This document shows, one piece after another, positions 6,233 through 12,808 of a DNA stretch of 57,368 nt. A program made the position numbers and the translations under genes. The stretch's first letter is position 1; each line of letters starts with the position of its first letter. A model generated the notes under the pieces. It was not told where the DNA came from. It ran no database searches and saw only the letters and a program-made list of their open reading frames with translations. Source of the stretch: a virus; the IMG/VR virus record IMGVR_UViG_3300009610_000033, positions 1 through 57,368 of that record. One strand, written 5' to 3'.

Positions 6233-7648
6233 TCATGCGACGGCCAGAGCTTGCAGGGCAGCGTCTCGACGGCGACGGGCGGCGTCCATCGCGCCACCGA
6301 ACTCGCGTTGGATGGCGGTGGCGGACGGCGGCAGACCTTCGCTCACGGCTCGCTCCACCGCCCAGCGGACCGCCTCATCGTCAGGCTTGCGCACGTTGCG
6401 AGTGTCGGTGACCACGGAGACCGGCGCCGCGGCCGGTTCCGCCTCGAGCTTCGCCAGCATGGCCCAGTCCGCCGGCCCGCCTAGCGCCGCCTGGATCCGC
6501 ACCGCACGGCCACCGCCGACGAGGATCATGTCGCCCTTCCCGGCCAGCCACTGCGCGCCGGTCTGGTCGATGATGACCCTGGAGCCCGCGGAGTCCTTCA
6601 CCTTGCCGGCGATTGACCAGGTCAACTGGTCCGTCAGCACCTTCGGCAGGTAGTCCCTCGTTGGCCGGTGCGTGGCCACGACCAGCTGCACGGCCCGCTT
6701 CCGACCGCGCTTGGCGATGTCGATGATCACGTCGCGCGTGGCGGCGTCCAGCATGTGGACCTCGTCGACGGCCACGACGAGCGGTCGCTGCCGGGGGTCG
6801 ATCGGGCGGGCGTCCATCAGCTGGCGCGCGTACAGGACGGCGTCCCTCGCCGCATCGACGTCGCGGGCGATCGCGCAGCGCAGCCTGGCTGCCCGGGCGA
6901 AGGGCTCGAACGTCTCCCCGTCGGCGTCAATCAGCACGAGCTCGGCGCCTACGGTATGCAGCTGGAAGACGATCACCTGCAGCATGGTGCTCTTGCCGCT
7001 CTGGGTGGCGCCGGCGATCAGCATGTGCGGCGAGGCGCCCAGGTCGACCATCGCCACCCGGTTCTCCGCGTCCACGCCCACGCCGAACCGGAGGCCCTGC
7101 CGGGGCATCGACGCCAGCGGCACGTCCCGCCGCGGCGACCGCGGGATCTCCACGCGCAGCTCGTCGCCGTAGGTATAGACGCGCGCCCGCGGATGCTTCG
7201 CTGCGGCCCGGGCTTCGGCCAATGCCTTGACGTCGATGTGCGCGTGGCCGATCGCCGGCTGCAGGCGCAGGGTCACGACGTGTGGGGCGATCGTCGGCGG
7301 CAGGGGCGAGGTGACGGTGCCGACGCGGAGGACGCGGGCCCACACGTGCAGCGTCTGCAGGACGGCGCGGCGGTATGGGCCTTCGGGGAGGGTGGTGATC
7401 CGGTTCGACTTCACCATGTTGCACCGAGCGCACAGCGCGCGAACGTTCGCCGGCACGTCGGGGCCCGGAGCGATGCGCGGGTCGCGAGGGTGCCGCGGCA
7501 GGATGTGGTCGCCGTGCATTGTCTCCAGGGTCAGCGTCGCCGGGCACTGGCCTTCGTGCCCCCCGCAGTCGCCGTAGCACTGGCAGCGGCCACCAGAGCG
7601 GCGGAAGGCGCCGCGGCGCAGGGCCTGCCAGCGGGGGGAGGTGATCAT
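6233..7648 (-). CDS. HNH endonuclease-FtsK/SpoIIIE ATPase fusion
   Basis: 471 residues with two domains not usually joined. Residues about 8-83 are a zinc-stabilised HNH nuclease: cysteines 22, 24, 28, 35, 73 and 76, the HGDHILPRH core (45-53), and NVRALCARCN (68-77). Residues about 180-400 are an FtsK/HerA-type DNA-pumping ATPase with Walker A GATQSGKST (213-221), Walker B VVAVDEVH (291-298) and a sensor-like VVATHRPTRD (323-332). The last 60 residues resemble a small helical DNA-recognition tail (AIQREFGGAMDAARRRRDAAL). An ATPase that tracks on DNA and carries its own nuclease could act in DNA transfer, partition or defence. It is the central gene of an operon that also encodes two membrane proteins. 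The start overlaps the upstream gene by ATGA. Confidence 0.8.
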   Translation of the reverse strand: MITSPRWQALRRGAFRRSGGRCQCYGDCGGHEGQCPATLTLETMHGDHILPRHPRDPRIAPGPDVPANVRALCARCNMVKSNRITTLPEGPYRRAVLQTLHVWARVLRVGTVTSPLPPTIAPHVVTLRLQPAIGHAHIDVKALAEARAAAKHPRARVYTYGDELRVEIPRSPRRDVPLASMPRQGLRFGVGVDAENRVAMVDLGASPHMLIAGATQSGKSTMLQVIVFQLHTVGAELVLIDADGETFEPFARAARLRCAIARDVDAARDAVLYARQLMDARPIDPRQRPLVVAVDEVHMLDAATRDVIIDIAKRGRKRAVQLVVATHRPTRDYLPKVLTDQLTWSIAGKVKDSAGSRVIIDQTGAQWLAGKGDMILVGGGRAVRIQAALGGPADWAMLAKLEAEPAAAPVSVVTDTRNVRKPDDEAVRWAVERAVSEGLPPSATAIQREFGGAMDAARRRRDAALQALAVA

Positions 7649-8139
7649 GCGGGCTCAGGTTCCATCAGCCGGCGCGCAGCAGCATACTCGCCGTCTGGGT
7701 CCAGCCACTTCAACCGTCGGCGAAGCTGTGAGACCTGGGCCTCCGCCGAGCGGATCATCTCGGCGCCCTGGACGTTGGCCTCCACGCCGCTCTGGTACGC
7801 GCCAAAGTAGAAGTCGCGTTCGTCGCGCAGCCGCCGCACCTCGGCCACCAGCGTCAGCACTTCTGCAGGGTTCGCGGCGGCGATGAAGGAGGCGTTGGCG
7901 TGCCGCTCATCGTAGTCAATGATTGTGCTGGCTCGGGTACCCGCCACCATGACACCTGCCGGGGAGAACGGCGACCGCTTCCGCGGCATGGGGGCATGGA
8001 GAGGGTCGCGGGCCGCAGACGCATGGATCGTGGGGTAGGTCGCAAGGGCGCTATGCGCCACCTTCCACGGCCCCGGCGTTGCTTCCCCCGCCAGCCGTTC
8101 CAGCTCCGCCAACTGCGCCTCGCTCAGCGGCTCAGGCAT
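7645..8139 (-). CDS. Ea22-like phage protein
   Basis: 164 residues. The N-terminus has the ATPGPWK motif (about 18-24) typical of Ea22-like accessory proteins of tailed phages; the middle contains repeats of NASFIAAANPAEVLTLVAE type and the C-terminal half is a long charged helix. Function in the family is not settled. The start at 8139 overlaps the upstream stop by 8 bases and was preferred to the far ATG at 8244, which lies inside the DUF4326 gene. Confidence 0.65.
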   Translation of the reverse strand: MPEPLSEAQLAELERLAGEATPGPWKVAHSALATYPTIHASAARDPLHAPMPRKRSPFSPAGVMVAGTRASTIIDYDERHANASFIAAANPAEVLTLVAEVRRLRDERDFYFGAYQSGVEANVQGAEMIRSAEAQVSQLRRRLKWLDPDGEYAAARRLMEPEPA

Positions 8140-8497
8140 TGGCCACCTCCAGCAGCACATCAGCGTGGCACGGCTCGCCCTCGCGGCAGAAGCACGCCAG
8201 GTCGCGGCCGCGCAGCTCGGAGCGGGCCAGCTCGAAGGGGTCACACTTGAACCGGGCCCGCCAGTGAAGGTGCAGCTCGTAGGCCTCGCTGTAACGCTCG
8301 TTGCTCTGAAGGTGCAGCAGGGCAGGCGACCAGTCGCCGCGCAGGGTGTTCCGGTACAGGGCGATCGCCAGCTCGGCGCCCCAGACCTCCACGCGGTACG
8401 GGTTGCCCCACTTGGACGGGCGCGTGACGCTGACCGCGCCCTCGGGCATCCGCCAGCCGCGCGTGCGCTTGCGCTGGATGCGGCGCGGCTCAGCCAT
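8132..8497 (-). CDS. DUF4326-family protein
   Basis: 121 residues. It shows the two signatures of the family: VTRPSKWGNPYRV near residue 24-36 and LRGRDLACFCREGEPCHADVLL near the C-terminus, whose Cys/His pairs may bind metal. DUF4326 proteins are frequent in phage and mobile-element genomes and have no proven activity. The start at 8497 overlaps the previous stop by 8 bases, like its neighbours. Confidence 0.75.
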   Translation of the reverse strand: MAEPRRIQRKRTRGWRMPEGAVSVTRPSKWGNPYRVEVWGAELAIALYRNTLRGDWSPALLHLQSNERYSEAYELHLHWRARFKCDPFELARSELRGRDLACFCREGEPCHADVLLEVANA

Positions 8498-8714
8498 TGC
8501 CCACCTCGAACGACAGCGCCTCAATGCGGTCCGCCCAGTGCTGCAGTCCCGCCGGCCGCATCATCACACACCGCGTGCCATCGGACTCGAACACGTCACG
8601 GGTCCGGTCAGCAGCCATCGCCCGCAACTCGTCGGCGATCTCGACCAGCCTCACGGACGGGGGACGGATACGGACGGCGAGGTTACTCGTCTGGGCTGTC
8701 GTCGGCTTCGGCAT
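8490..8714 (-). CDS. Small hypothetical protein
   Basis: 74 residues with a conserved-looking helix VRLVEIADELRAMAADRTRDV and a C-terminal QHWADRIEALS segment. No motif is recognised. It overlaps the ribbon-helix-helix gene upstream by 32 bases and the DUF4326 gene downstream by 8 bases, so it is probably translated as part of the operon. Confidence 0.5.
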   Translation of the reverse strand: MPKPTTAQTSNLAVRIRPPSVRLVEIADELRAMAADRTRDVFESDGTRCVMMRPAGLQHWADRIEALSFEVGNG

Positions 8715-8880
8715 CGGCGGGCTCCTGTTGGTCTGGTAGGAGGATGCCGCGTAGCCGTAGCTGCCGGAGCGCCATTCTGAGCACCGCGGTCGGCGAGATG
8801 CCGAGGTTCCGGACGTAGTGATCGACCGTCGCCTGTTCCTCGTCTGTGAGCCTGATGCTCATCGGTGCGCGCTTCGCCAT
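8683..8880 (-). CDS. Ribbon-helix-helix (CopG-like) regulator
   Basis: 65 residues. PMSIRLTDEEQATVDHYV forms the beta-ribbon and first helix, and NLGISPTAVLRMALRQLRLRG the second, which is the pattern of ribbon-helix-helix DNA-binding dimers; an acidic tail follows. As first gene of the leftward operon it is likely the autoregulator of the promoter 31-59 bases upstream, where inverted GCAGCGCAT/ATGCGCTGC half-sites overlap the -35 region. The start at 8880 follows CCGAGG; an ATG at 8904 is the alternative. Confidence 0.7.
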   Translation of the reverse strand: MAKRAPMSIRLTDEEQATVDHYVRNLGISPTAVLRMALRQLRLRGILLPDQQEPADAEADDSPDE

Positions 8881-8910
8881 CCTCGGGAGTGTAGCGGCAT
8901 TCACGGCGGG

Positions 8911-8939
8911 ATTCTAGCGCGAAGCGCAGCGCATGTCAA
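8911..8939 (-). promoter_or_regulatory. Leftward promoter of the accessory operon
   Basis: On the minus strand TTGACA (8939-8934), a 17-base spacer and TAGAAT (8916-8911) form a near-consensus sigma-70 promoter. The -35 box lies inside the inverted repeat 8926-8947. Confidence 0.85.
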
Positions 8940-8947
8940 TGCGCTGC
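8926..8947. promoter_or_regulatory. Inverted-repeat operator between divergent promoters
   Basis: GCAGCGCAT (8926-8934), a 4-base centre and ATGCGCTGC (8939-8947) form a perfect 9-bp inverted repeat; a third half-site TGCGCTGG lies at 8955-8962. The repeat covers the -35 box of the leftward promoter and abuts that of the rightward one. The adjacent ribbon-helix-helix gene is the natural candidate for the binding protein. Confidence 0.7.
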
Positions 8948-8948
8948 A

Positions 8949-8977
8949 TTGCACTGCGCTGGACGACCGCGTATCAT
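8949..8977 (+). promoter_or_regulatory. Divergent rightward promoter
   Basis: TTGCAC (8949-8954), a 17-base spacer and TATCAT (8972-8977). It would transcribe the 9.0-9.3 kb region, which holds a strong hairpin, a direct repeat and one small possible gene. Its spacer carries one operator half-site. Confidence 0.6.
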
Positions 8978-9001
8978 TCCGTCGCCGCATGGGAGGGAGA
9001 T

Positions 9002-9033
9002 GGGCCGCCGGCAGGGTGCACTGCCGGCGGCCC
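9002..9033. terminator. Perfect 12-bp stem-loop downstream of the divergent promoter
   Basis: GGGCCGCCGGCA (9002-9013) and TGCCGGCGGCCC (9022-9033) pair around an 8-base loop, about 20 bases into the rightward transcript. There is no T-run. It may be an attenuator, the body of a short RNA, or a terminator for leftward transcripts from 9058. Confidence 0.45.
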
Positions 9034-9037
9034 GGTC

Positions 9038-9097
9038 GGGGAGATCACTCGCCGACACCTCCAAATAATAGCACGGGCGTTCTGTGGGGAGATCACT
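9038..9097. repeat. 12-base direct repeat around an SOS-like operator
   Basis: GGGGAGATCACT occurs at 9038-9049 and again at 9086-9097, 48 bases apart, on either side of the GCACGGGCGTTC operator at 9071-9082. It may be a second regulator's binding site. Confidence 0.5.
9065..9082 (-). promoter_or_regulatory. SOS-box-like operator and -10 box, leftward promoter (site 1)
   Basis: Minus strand: GAACGCCCGTGC (9082-9071) is followed immediately by TATTAT (9070-9065). The same operator/-10 arrangement precedes int and the LexA-like gene. No good -35 box is seen. A transcript from here would run as a roughly 180-base leader into the ribbon-helix-helix operon. Confidence 0.6.
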
Positions 9098-9287
9098 AAG
9101 CAGGCCCGCTGCGCGCCGGCGCCGGTCCGTGCCGCCAGACGACGAGGCCGATGTCGAGGGCCTCGGCGAGTTCCTGCGACGGGTAGAGGAAGCCGAGGCC
9201 GAGGACCCGGACGAGCCTGGGCGCTGGGCGGCGTTCTTCGCGCGGCTGTCGCGGCTCATCCCAGGCCGCGAAGACCCGACGGAGTGA
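9084..9287 (+). CDS. Small acidic hypothetical protein (uncertain start)
   Basis: Up to 67 residues; the convincing part is the acidic helix EGLGEFLRRVEEAEAEDPDE followed by RWAAFFARLSRL. A GTG at 9129 would give a 52-residue product without the Arg-rich N-terminus. No ribosome site is evident for either start. It is the only plausible gene that the rightward promoter at 8949-8977 could serve. Confidence 0.35.
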   Translation: MGRSLSRPAARRRRSVPPDDEADVEGLGEFLRRVEEAEAEDPDEPGRWAAFFARLSRLIPGREDPTE

Positions 9288-9370
9288 GGCTCAGCGGCGT
9301 GTCGCGGGTACCCATCCTGTACCCTAGTTGCGGCTGACGGCGGCCCGTGCCGGCTGACAAATGCAGGCAT

Positions 9371-10705
9371 TTAGGCCGCGTTTACACTGTCGGAATGACC
9401 ATCATCGGTGGCCTCTGACGACGGGTGGCCCGCCTCCAAATCCGCAGGTTGCAGGTTCGAGTCCTGTCCCTCCTGCCACGAAGTTCCCTTTTGGAGAGGG
9501 CCGTCAGCGTCGAAGCTGGCGGCCCTTCGTGTTTCGTACCCTACGCCTACCCTAGTTGACTCTGGCGAGGCCTCCGCGGGGTCGAGTCCGAGGGCCGCGT
9601 CGAGCTTGCCGATCATACTGTCCAGCGCGCCCGGAACCACGTACGCATAGGTCTCCGTGACCCGCAGCTCGCAGTGGCCCATGAGATCCCGGATCACCAC
9701 CAGCGGCACCCCCTGGTCCTGCAGCAGCGCGGCGAAGACGCGACGCAGCGCGTGCCACCGGATGGGCTTCAGGCCGTGGGACTTCAGGATGATCTTGAAG
9801 TTGTTGGTCAACGACGTGCCGTCCCGCATCCCGCCGGTTGGGTTGGCGAAGACGAACTCGCCGCCTTCCCAGGCGTCGCCGGCGAGGATGCGGTCCTCCT
9901 CCATCTGCTGTCGCCGTAGCGCGAGCGCTTGGATGGCGAGGGCAGCGAGCGGGATTGGTCGCTGGCTCTTCGCGGTCTTGGGGCGGCCGAGCACTCGCTT
10001 CCCGTCCCGGACGTCAACCGCGTGCCGCACGTTGACCTGGCCGCGGGCCTCGTCGACGTCCTGCCACCGAAGGCCGAGCTGCTCGCCCTGGCGCATGCCG
10101 GTAGCGATGGCAAACATGATGACCGGCAGATGGCGGCTGTCCTTGAAGGCGTCGAGGATCTGCCGCGCGTCCGCCGGCGTGAGGACCTCGCGCTCGAACA
10201 CCGGTCGCTCGCCCTTGGGCATCTTGGCGAGGGACGCGGCGTTGGTGGGCAGCCCGTAGTCGATCTGGGCCTGCTTAAGCGCGCCGGACAGGGTCGCCCT
10301 GGCGTTGCGGACGGTGGACTCGGAGAGCCCGCGGGAAAGGAGCTTGGCCAACATCCGCGTCACATGGCCGGGCACCAGGTCGACTAGCTTTAGCTTGCCG
10401 ATCGCCGGGTTGATGTAGTCGGTGACGTGCTGCGAGTAGCTCCGGAAGGTGCGCGAGCGCACGGATCCCTTGGCGTGTAGCTCCAGCCAGTCGGTGAGGT
10501 ACTCTCCGACCGTAACGCCGTCCCGCGGCTTGGACATGCCACGCTCGGCGTCGGAGCGGGCTGCCCGGGACTTGGCCATGGCGCCGGACTTGGTGTCGGC
10601 GTAGAAGGAGCACTGCCGGCCGTCGACGACGACCCGTGCCTCCCAGAAGGTCGAGCCATCCTTTCGTGTCCGCTGCCGGATGCTGCCTTCCCCACGTCCT
10701 CGCAT
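9371..10705 (-). CDS. int: Tyrosine integrase
   Basis: 444 residues. It has an N-terminal three-strand arm-binding domain (about 1-60), a SAM-like core-binding domain (65-165) and a catalytic domain (172-365). Catalytic residues are visible: R205 (ATGMRQGEQLGLRW), K246 in TAKSQR, H318 and R321 (HALRR), H344 (GHCELR) and nucleophile Y353 (TETYAYV). It catalyses site-specific integration and excision at the attachment site. The final 35 residues (from QEGQDSNLQPADLEAG) are encoded by the reverse of the tRNA-like att core, so integration will replace the C-terminal tail; the catalytic domain is untouched. An AGGAGGTG site precedes the ATG, and an SOS-like operator/-10 element sits 25-42 bases upstream. 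Confidence 0.93.
   Translation of the reverse strand: MRGRGEGSIRQRTRKDGSTFWEARVVVDGRQCSFYADTKSGAMAKSRAARSDAERGMSKPRDGVTVGEYLTDWLELHAKGSVRSRTFRSYSQHVTDYINPAIGKLKLVDLVPGHVTRMLAKLLSRGLSESTVRNARATLSGALKQAQIDYGLPTNAASLAKMPKGERPVFEREVLTPADARQILDAFKDSRHLPVIMFAIATGMRQGEQLGLRWQDVDEARGQVNVRHAVDVRDGKRVLGRPKTAKSQRPIPLAALAIQALALRRQQMEEDRILAGDAWEGGEFVFANPTGGMRDGTSLTNNFKIILKSHGLKPIRWHALRRVFAALLQDQGVPLVVIRDLMGHCELRVTETYAYVVPGALDSMIGKLDAALGLDPAEASPESTRVGVGYETRRAASFDADGPLQKGTSWQEGQDSNLQPADLEAGHPSSEATDDGHSDSVNAA
9434..9478 (+). other. attP: attP core: 3' half of a tRNA-Trp gene
   Basis: The segment reads as a tRNA 3' half: anticodon loop CTCCAAA (9434-9440, anticodon CCA), stem TCCGC, variable AGGTT, T-arm GCAGG-TTCGAGT-CCTGT (9451-9467), acceptor strand CCCTCCT, G and encoded CCA (9476-9478). 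The 5' side does not complete the anticodon stem, so this is not a whole tRNA. It is the expected identity segment by which a prophage restores the host tRNA gene on integration. It lies within the 3' end of int. Confidence 0.85.
9497..9526 (+). terminator. Hairpin just beyond the tRNA-derived core
   Basis: AGGGCCGTCAGC (9497-9508) pairs with GCTGGCGGCCCT (9515-9526) with one G-T pair and a 6-base loop, then TCGTGTTT. After integration it would lie about 20 bases after the restored tRNA-Trp and could end its transcript. Confidence 0.55.
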
Positions 10706-10729
10706 GGTGCACCTCCTCGCTGGACGGGG

Positions 10730-10747
10730 ATTGTAGCACGGGCGTTC
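10730..10747 (-). promoter_or_regulatory. SOS-box-like operator and -10 box of int (site 2)
   Basis: Minus strand: GAACGCCCGTGC (10747-10736) directly followed by TACAAT (10735-10730). The predicted start is about 20 bases upstream of the int ATG. The -35 region is poor. A second GTTCCGAAC palindrome (10744-10752) overlaps the operator. Confidence 0.65.
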
Positions 10748-10802
10748 CGAACGGGTGAGCGGAAGGCTTGCCGATGCAGGCGACGCGGTCCATCATTGGC
10801 CC

Positions 10803-10991
10803 ATGCCCCCCTTCCCCGCTCCCGTCCCCGACGACGAGCTCGACGCCCCACCCCCGTCGTCCGCCCTCCCCGACCCGTCCGCCGCCATCGACGCGCTCGA
10901 GGCTTGGCTCGCCACCGCCACAGTCGATGAGATCAGCGAGTTCTACCGGGCCAGGCGCGAGGGGCGGCTGTGGCCGGAGGAGGAGCGGTGA
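10803..10991 (+). CDS. Small hypothetical protein
   Basis: 62 residues from the ATG at 10803: a Pro-rich N-terminus, then AAIDALEAWLATATVDEISEFYRARREGRLW, which looks like a real helical pair. A GTG at 10755 would add 16 residues. No clear ribosome site or family. It precedes the methyltransferase by 66 bases and may be cotranscribed. Confidence 0.45.
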   Translation: MPPFPAPVPDDELDAPPPSSALPDPSAAIDALEAWLATATVDEISEFYRARREGRLWPEEER

Positions 10992-11057
10992 GCCGGTCCG
11001 CTTGACCACGCTGGTATCATCCCGCGCAACCCAGCCAGCCAGGTCGGAGCGAGCCTC

Positions 11058-12665
11058 GTGGACAACACCCTCTACTACGGCGACAACCTCGACATCCTCC
11101 GACGGTACATCCCCGACGAGTCCGTCGACCTGGTGTACTTGGATCCCCCGTTCAACTCCAACGCCACGTACAACGTCCTGTTCGGCGACGCCAAGGGCGC
11201 GATGTCGACGGCGCAGATCCAGGCGTTCGACGACACGTGGCACTGGGACCACAGCGCTGCTGAGGCGCTCGACGATGTGCTGCAGTACGGCGGCCGGCCT
11301 GCGGAGGCGATGCGGGCGTTCGAGCTCCTGCTCGGCCATGGGGACATGCTGGCGTACCTGTCGATGATGGCGCCGCGGCTGATCGAGCTGCGGCGGGTGC
11401 TGAAGCCGACGGGTAGCATCTACCTGCACTGCGACACTACGGCAAGCCACTACCTGAAGGTGTTGATGGACGCGGTGTTTGGGCCGGCGCAGTTCCGGAA
11501 TGACATCGTATGGCAGCGGACCGGGGCGCATAACGATGCACGCCGCTTCGGTCGTGTCACCGACACCATCCTGTACTACACCAAGGGTGCCGACTGCACG
11601 TTCCATCCGCAGTACGAGGTGTACGACCCAGCCTACATCGAGAAGCGCTACAGATATCTCGATCCTGACGGCCGTCGCTTTTGGGCGAACACCGCGACGA
11701 GTCCCAACCCGAGGCCGAACATGATGTACGAGTGGAAGGGTCAACCAAGCCCGCCAAATGGTTGGCGCTTTGAGCGTGCCACGATGGAGCGCATGGAACG
11801 GGAGGGCCGACTCTACTACTCTAAGTCGGGCATGGTCTACGTGAAGAACTACCTGGACGAACAGAAGGGGCGCCCAGCGCAGAATCTGTGGACCGACATT
11901 GTGATGTCGAAGTCCGGTGCCGAACGCCTCGGCTACCCCACCCAGAAGCCGCTCGCCCTCCTGGAGCGCATCATTGCCGCCAGCTCCAACGAGGGCGATG
12001 TCGTCCTCGACCCCTTCTGTGGGTGCGGCACCGCCGTGGTCGCCGCGCAGAAGCTCGGCCGGCGGTGGATCGGCATCGACCTCACGCATCTGGCCATCAA
12101 CCTCATGCGCACGCGGATCAAGGACACGTTCGGCGAAGAGGTGAAGTTCAAGGTGGTGGGAGAGCCGACGACGGAGCAGGAAGCGGCAGAGCTCGCCCGC
12201 ACCGACCCGTACCAGTTCCAGTTCTGGGCCCTGGGCTTGGTGGGCGCGCGGCCGGCGGAGCAGAAGAAGGGTGCGGACCAAGGCATTGACGGCCGGCTGT
12301 ACTTCCGCGACGACCCGAAGGCGCCGTCGAAGCAGGTGATCATCAGCGTGAAGGCGGGCAAGCTGCAGGCCGGCTACGTGCGCGACCTGGTCGGGGTGAT
12401 CGCCCGGGAGAAGGCAGCCATCGGCGTGCTGATCTCGATGGGTGAGCCGACCAAGCCCATGCGCGAGGAGATCGCCAGCCACGGGTTCTACGAGAGCCCG
12501 TGGGGCACGCGCCACCCGCGCATGCAGATGCTCACCATCGAGCAGCTCATGGCCGGCAAGCGCATCGACTACCCGGCGAGCGGGCAGCGTAGCGAGACGT
12601 TCCGGCAGGCGCCGCGGGCGTCGGGGGATGCGGGGCGGCAGGGCGAGTTGTTCGGGGAGGAGTAG
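11058..12665 (+). CDS. DNA methyltransferase fused to a nuclease-like domain
   Basis: 535 residues from a GTG start. Residues 1-370 are an amino-methyltransferase of the beta (type III/Mod-like) order: catalytic DPPF at 29-32 and the SAM-binding DPFCGCGT at 318-325, transferring a methyl group to adenine N6 or cytosine N4. Residues about 385-500 carry a restriction-endonuclease-like fold signature: GADQGIDGRLYF, then QVIISVKAGK near 430, reminiscent of Mrr-type PD-(D/E)XK enzymes, but the residue before VK is Ser where Glu or Gln is usual. It could be a one-protein modification-restriction enzyme or a methylase with an inactive recognition module. It lies alone between int and the repressor, the usual place for lysogeny-module cargo. 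Confidence 0.85.
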   Translation: MDNTLYYGDNLDILRRYIPDESVDLVYLDPPFNSNATYNVLFGDAKGAMSTAQIQAFDDTWHWDHSAAEALDDVLQYGGRPAEAMRAFELLLGHGDMLAYLSMMAPRLIELRRVLKPTGSIYLHCDTTASHYLKVLMDAVFGPAQFRNDIVWQRTGAHNDARRFGRVTDTILYYTKGADCTFHPQYEVYDPAYIEKRYRYLDPDGRRFWANTATSPNPRPNMMYEWKGQPSPPNGWRFERATMERMEREGRLYYSKSGMVYVKNYLDEQKGRPAQNLWTDIVMSKSGAERLGYPTQKPLALLERIIAASSNEGDVVLDPFCGCGTAVVAAQKLGRRWIGIDLTHLAINLMRTRIKDTFGEEVKFKVVGEPTTEQEAAELARTDPYQFQFWALGLVGARPAEQKKGADQGIDGRLYFRDDPKAPSKQVIISVKAGKLQAGYVRDLVGVIAREKAAIGVLISMGEPTKPMREEIASHGFYESPWGTRHPRMQMLTIEQLMAGKRIDYPASGQRSETFRQAPRASGDAGRQGELFGEE

Positions 12666-12672
12666 CAGCCCC

Positions 12673-12702
12673 TTGACCTCCACCGAACGCCCGTGCTATC
12701 CT
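12673..12702 (+). promoter_or_regulatory. Promoter and SOS-box-like operator of the LexA-like gene (site 3)
   Basis: TTGACC (12673-12678), an 18-base spacer that ends in GAACGCCCGTGC (12685-12696), and TATCCT (12697-12702). The operator fills the spacer, so bound repressor would block RNA polymerase: autorepression. Confidence 0.75.
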
Positions 12703-12745
12703 CCTGCCCGTAGCCTGACGTAGCCCCATACCCTCAGCGGCCATT

Positions 12746-12784
12746 GAGCCCGGAGCCGACCATTGCGGTCGGCGTGCCGGGCTC
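12746..12784 (+). terminator. Leader terminator of the LexA-like gene
   Basis: Outer stem GAGCCCGG (12746-12753)/CCGGGCTC (12777-12784), inner stem GCCGACC (12755-12761)/GGTCGGC (12767-12773), 5-base loop, then TTTT. It is a textbook intrinsic terminator lying between the promoter and the gene, so read-through or antitermination must set expression. Confidence 0.75.
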
Positions 12785-12808
12785 TTTTCGTTTCGCCTGG
12801 AGGGACCG

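Larger units (their letters stand above)
9320..9558 (+). repeat. Arm-type direct repeats flanking the att core
   Basis: TACCCTAGTTG occurs at 9320-9330 and 9548-9558, and a shorter TACCCTAC at 9537-9544, all in the same orientation. They flank the tRNA-derived core at 9434-9478, about 104 bases to one side and 60-70 to the other, as expected for integrase arm-binding sites. Confidence 0.6.

Noticed and set aside
9434-9478. A functional phage tRNA
   Set aside because: Only the 3' half from the anticodon loop onward is present; upstream bases do not form the anticodon stem, D-arm or 5' acceptor strand. It is the attachment core.
11001-11021. Promoter for the methyltransferase at TTGACC...TATCAT
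   Set aside because: The two hexamers are only 7 bases apart, far too close for a sigma-70 promoter.
10275-12683. An 802-codon open frame on the minus strand
   Set aside because: It lies opposite the methyltransferase and integrase genes. Its translation is low-complexity Arg/Leu/Val/His and shows no domain; it is the usual antisense open frame of high-GC DNA.
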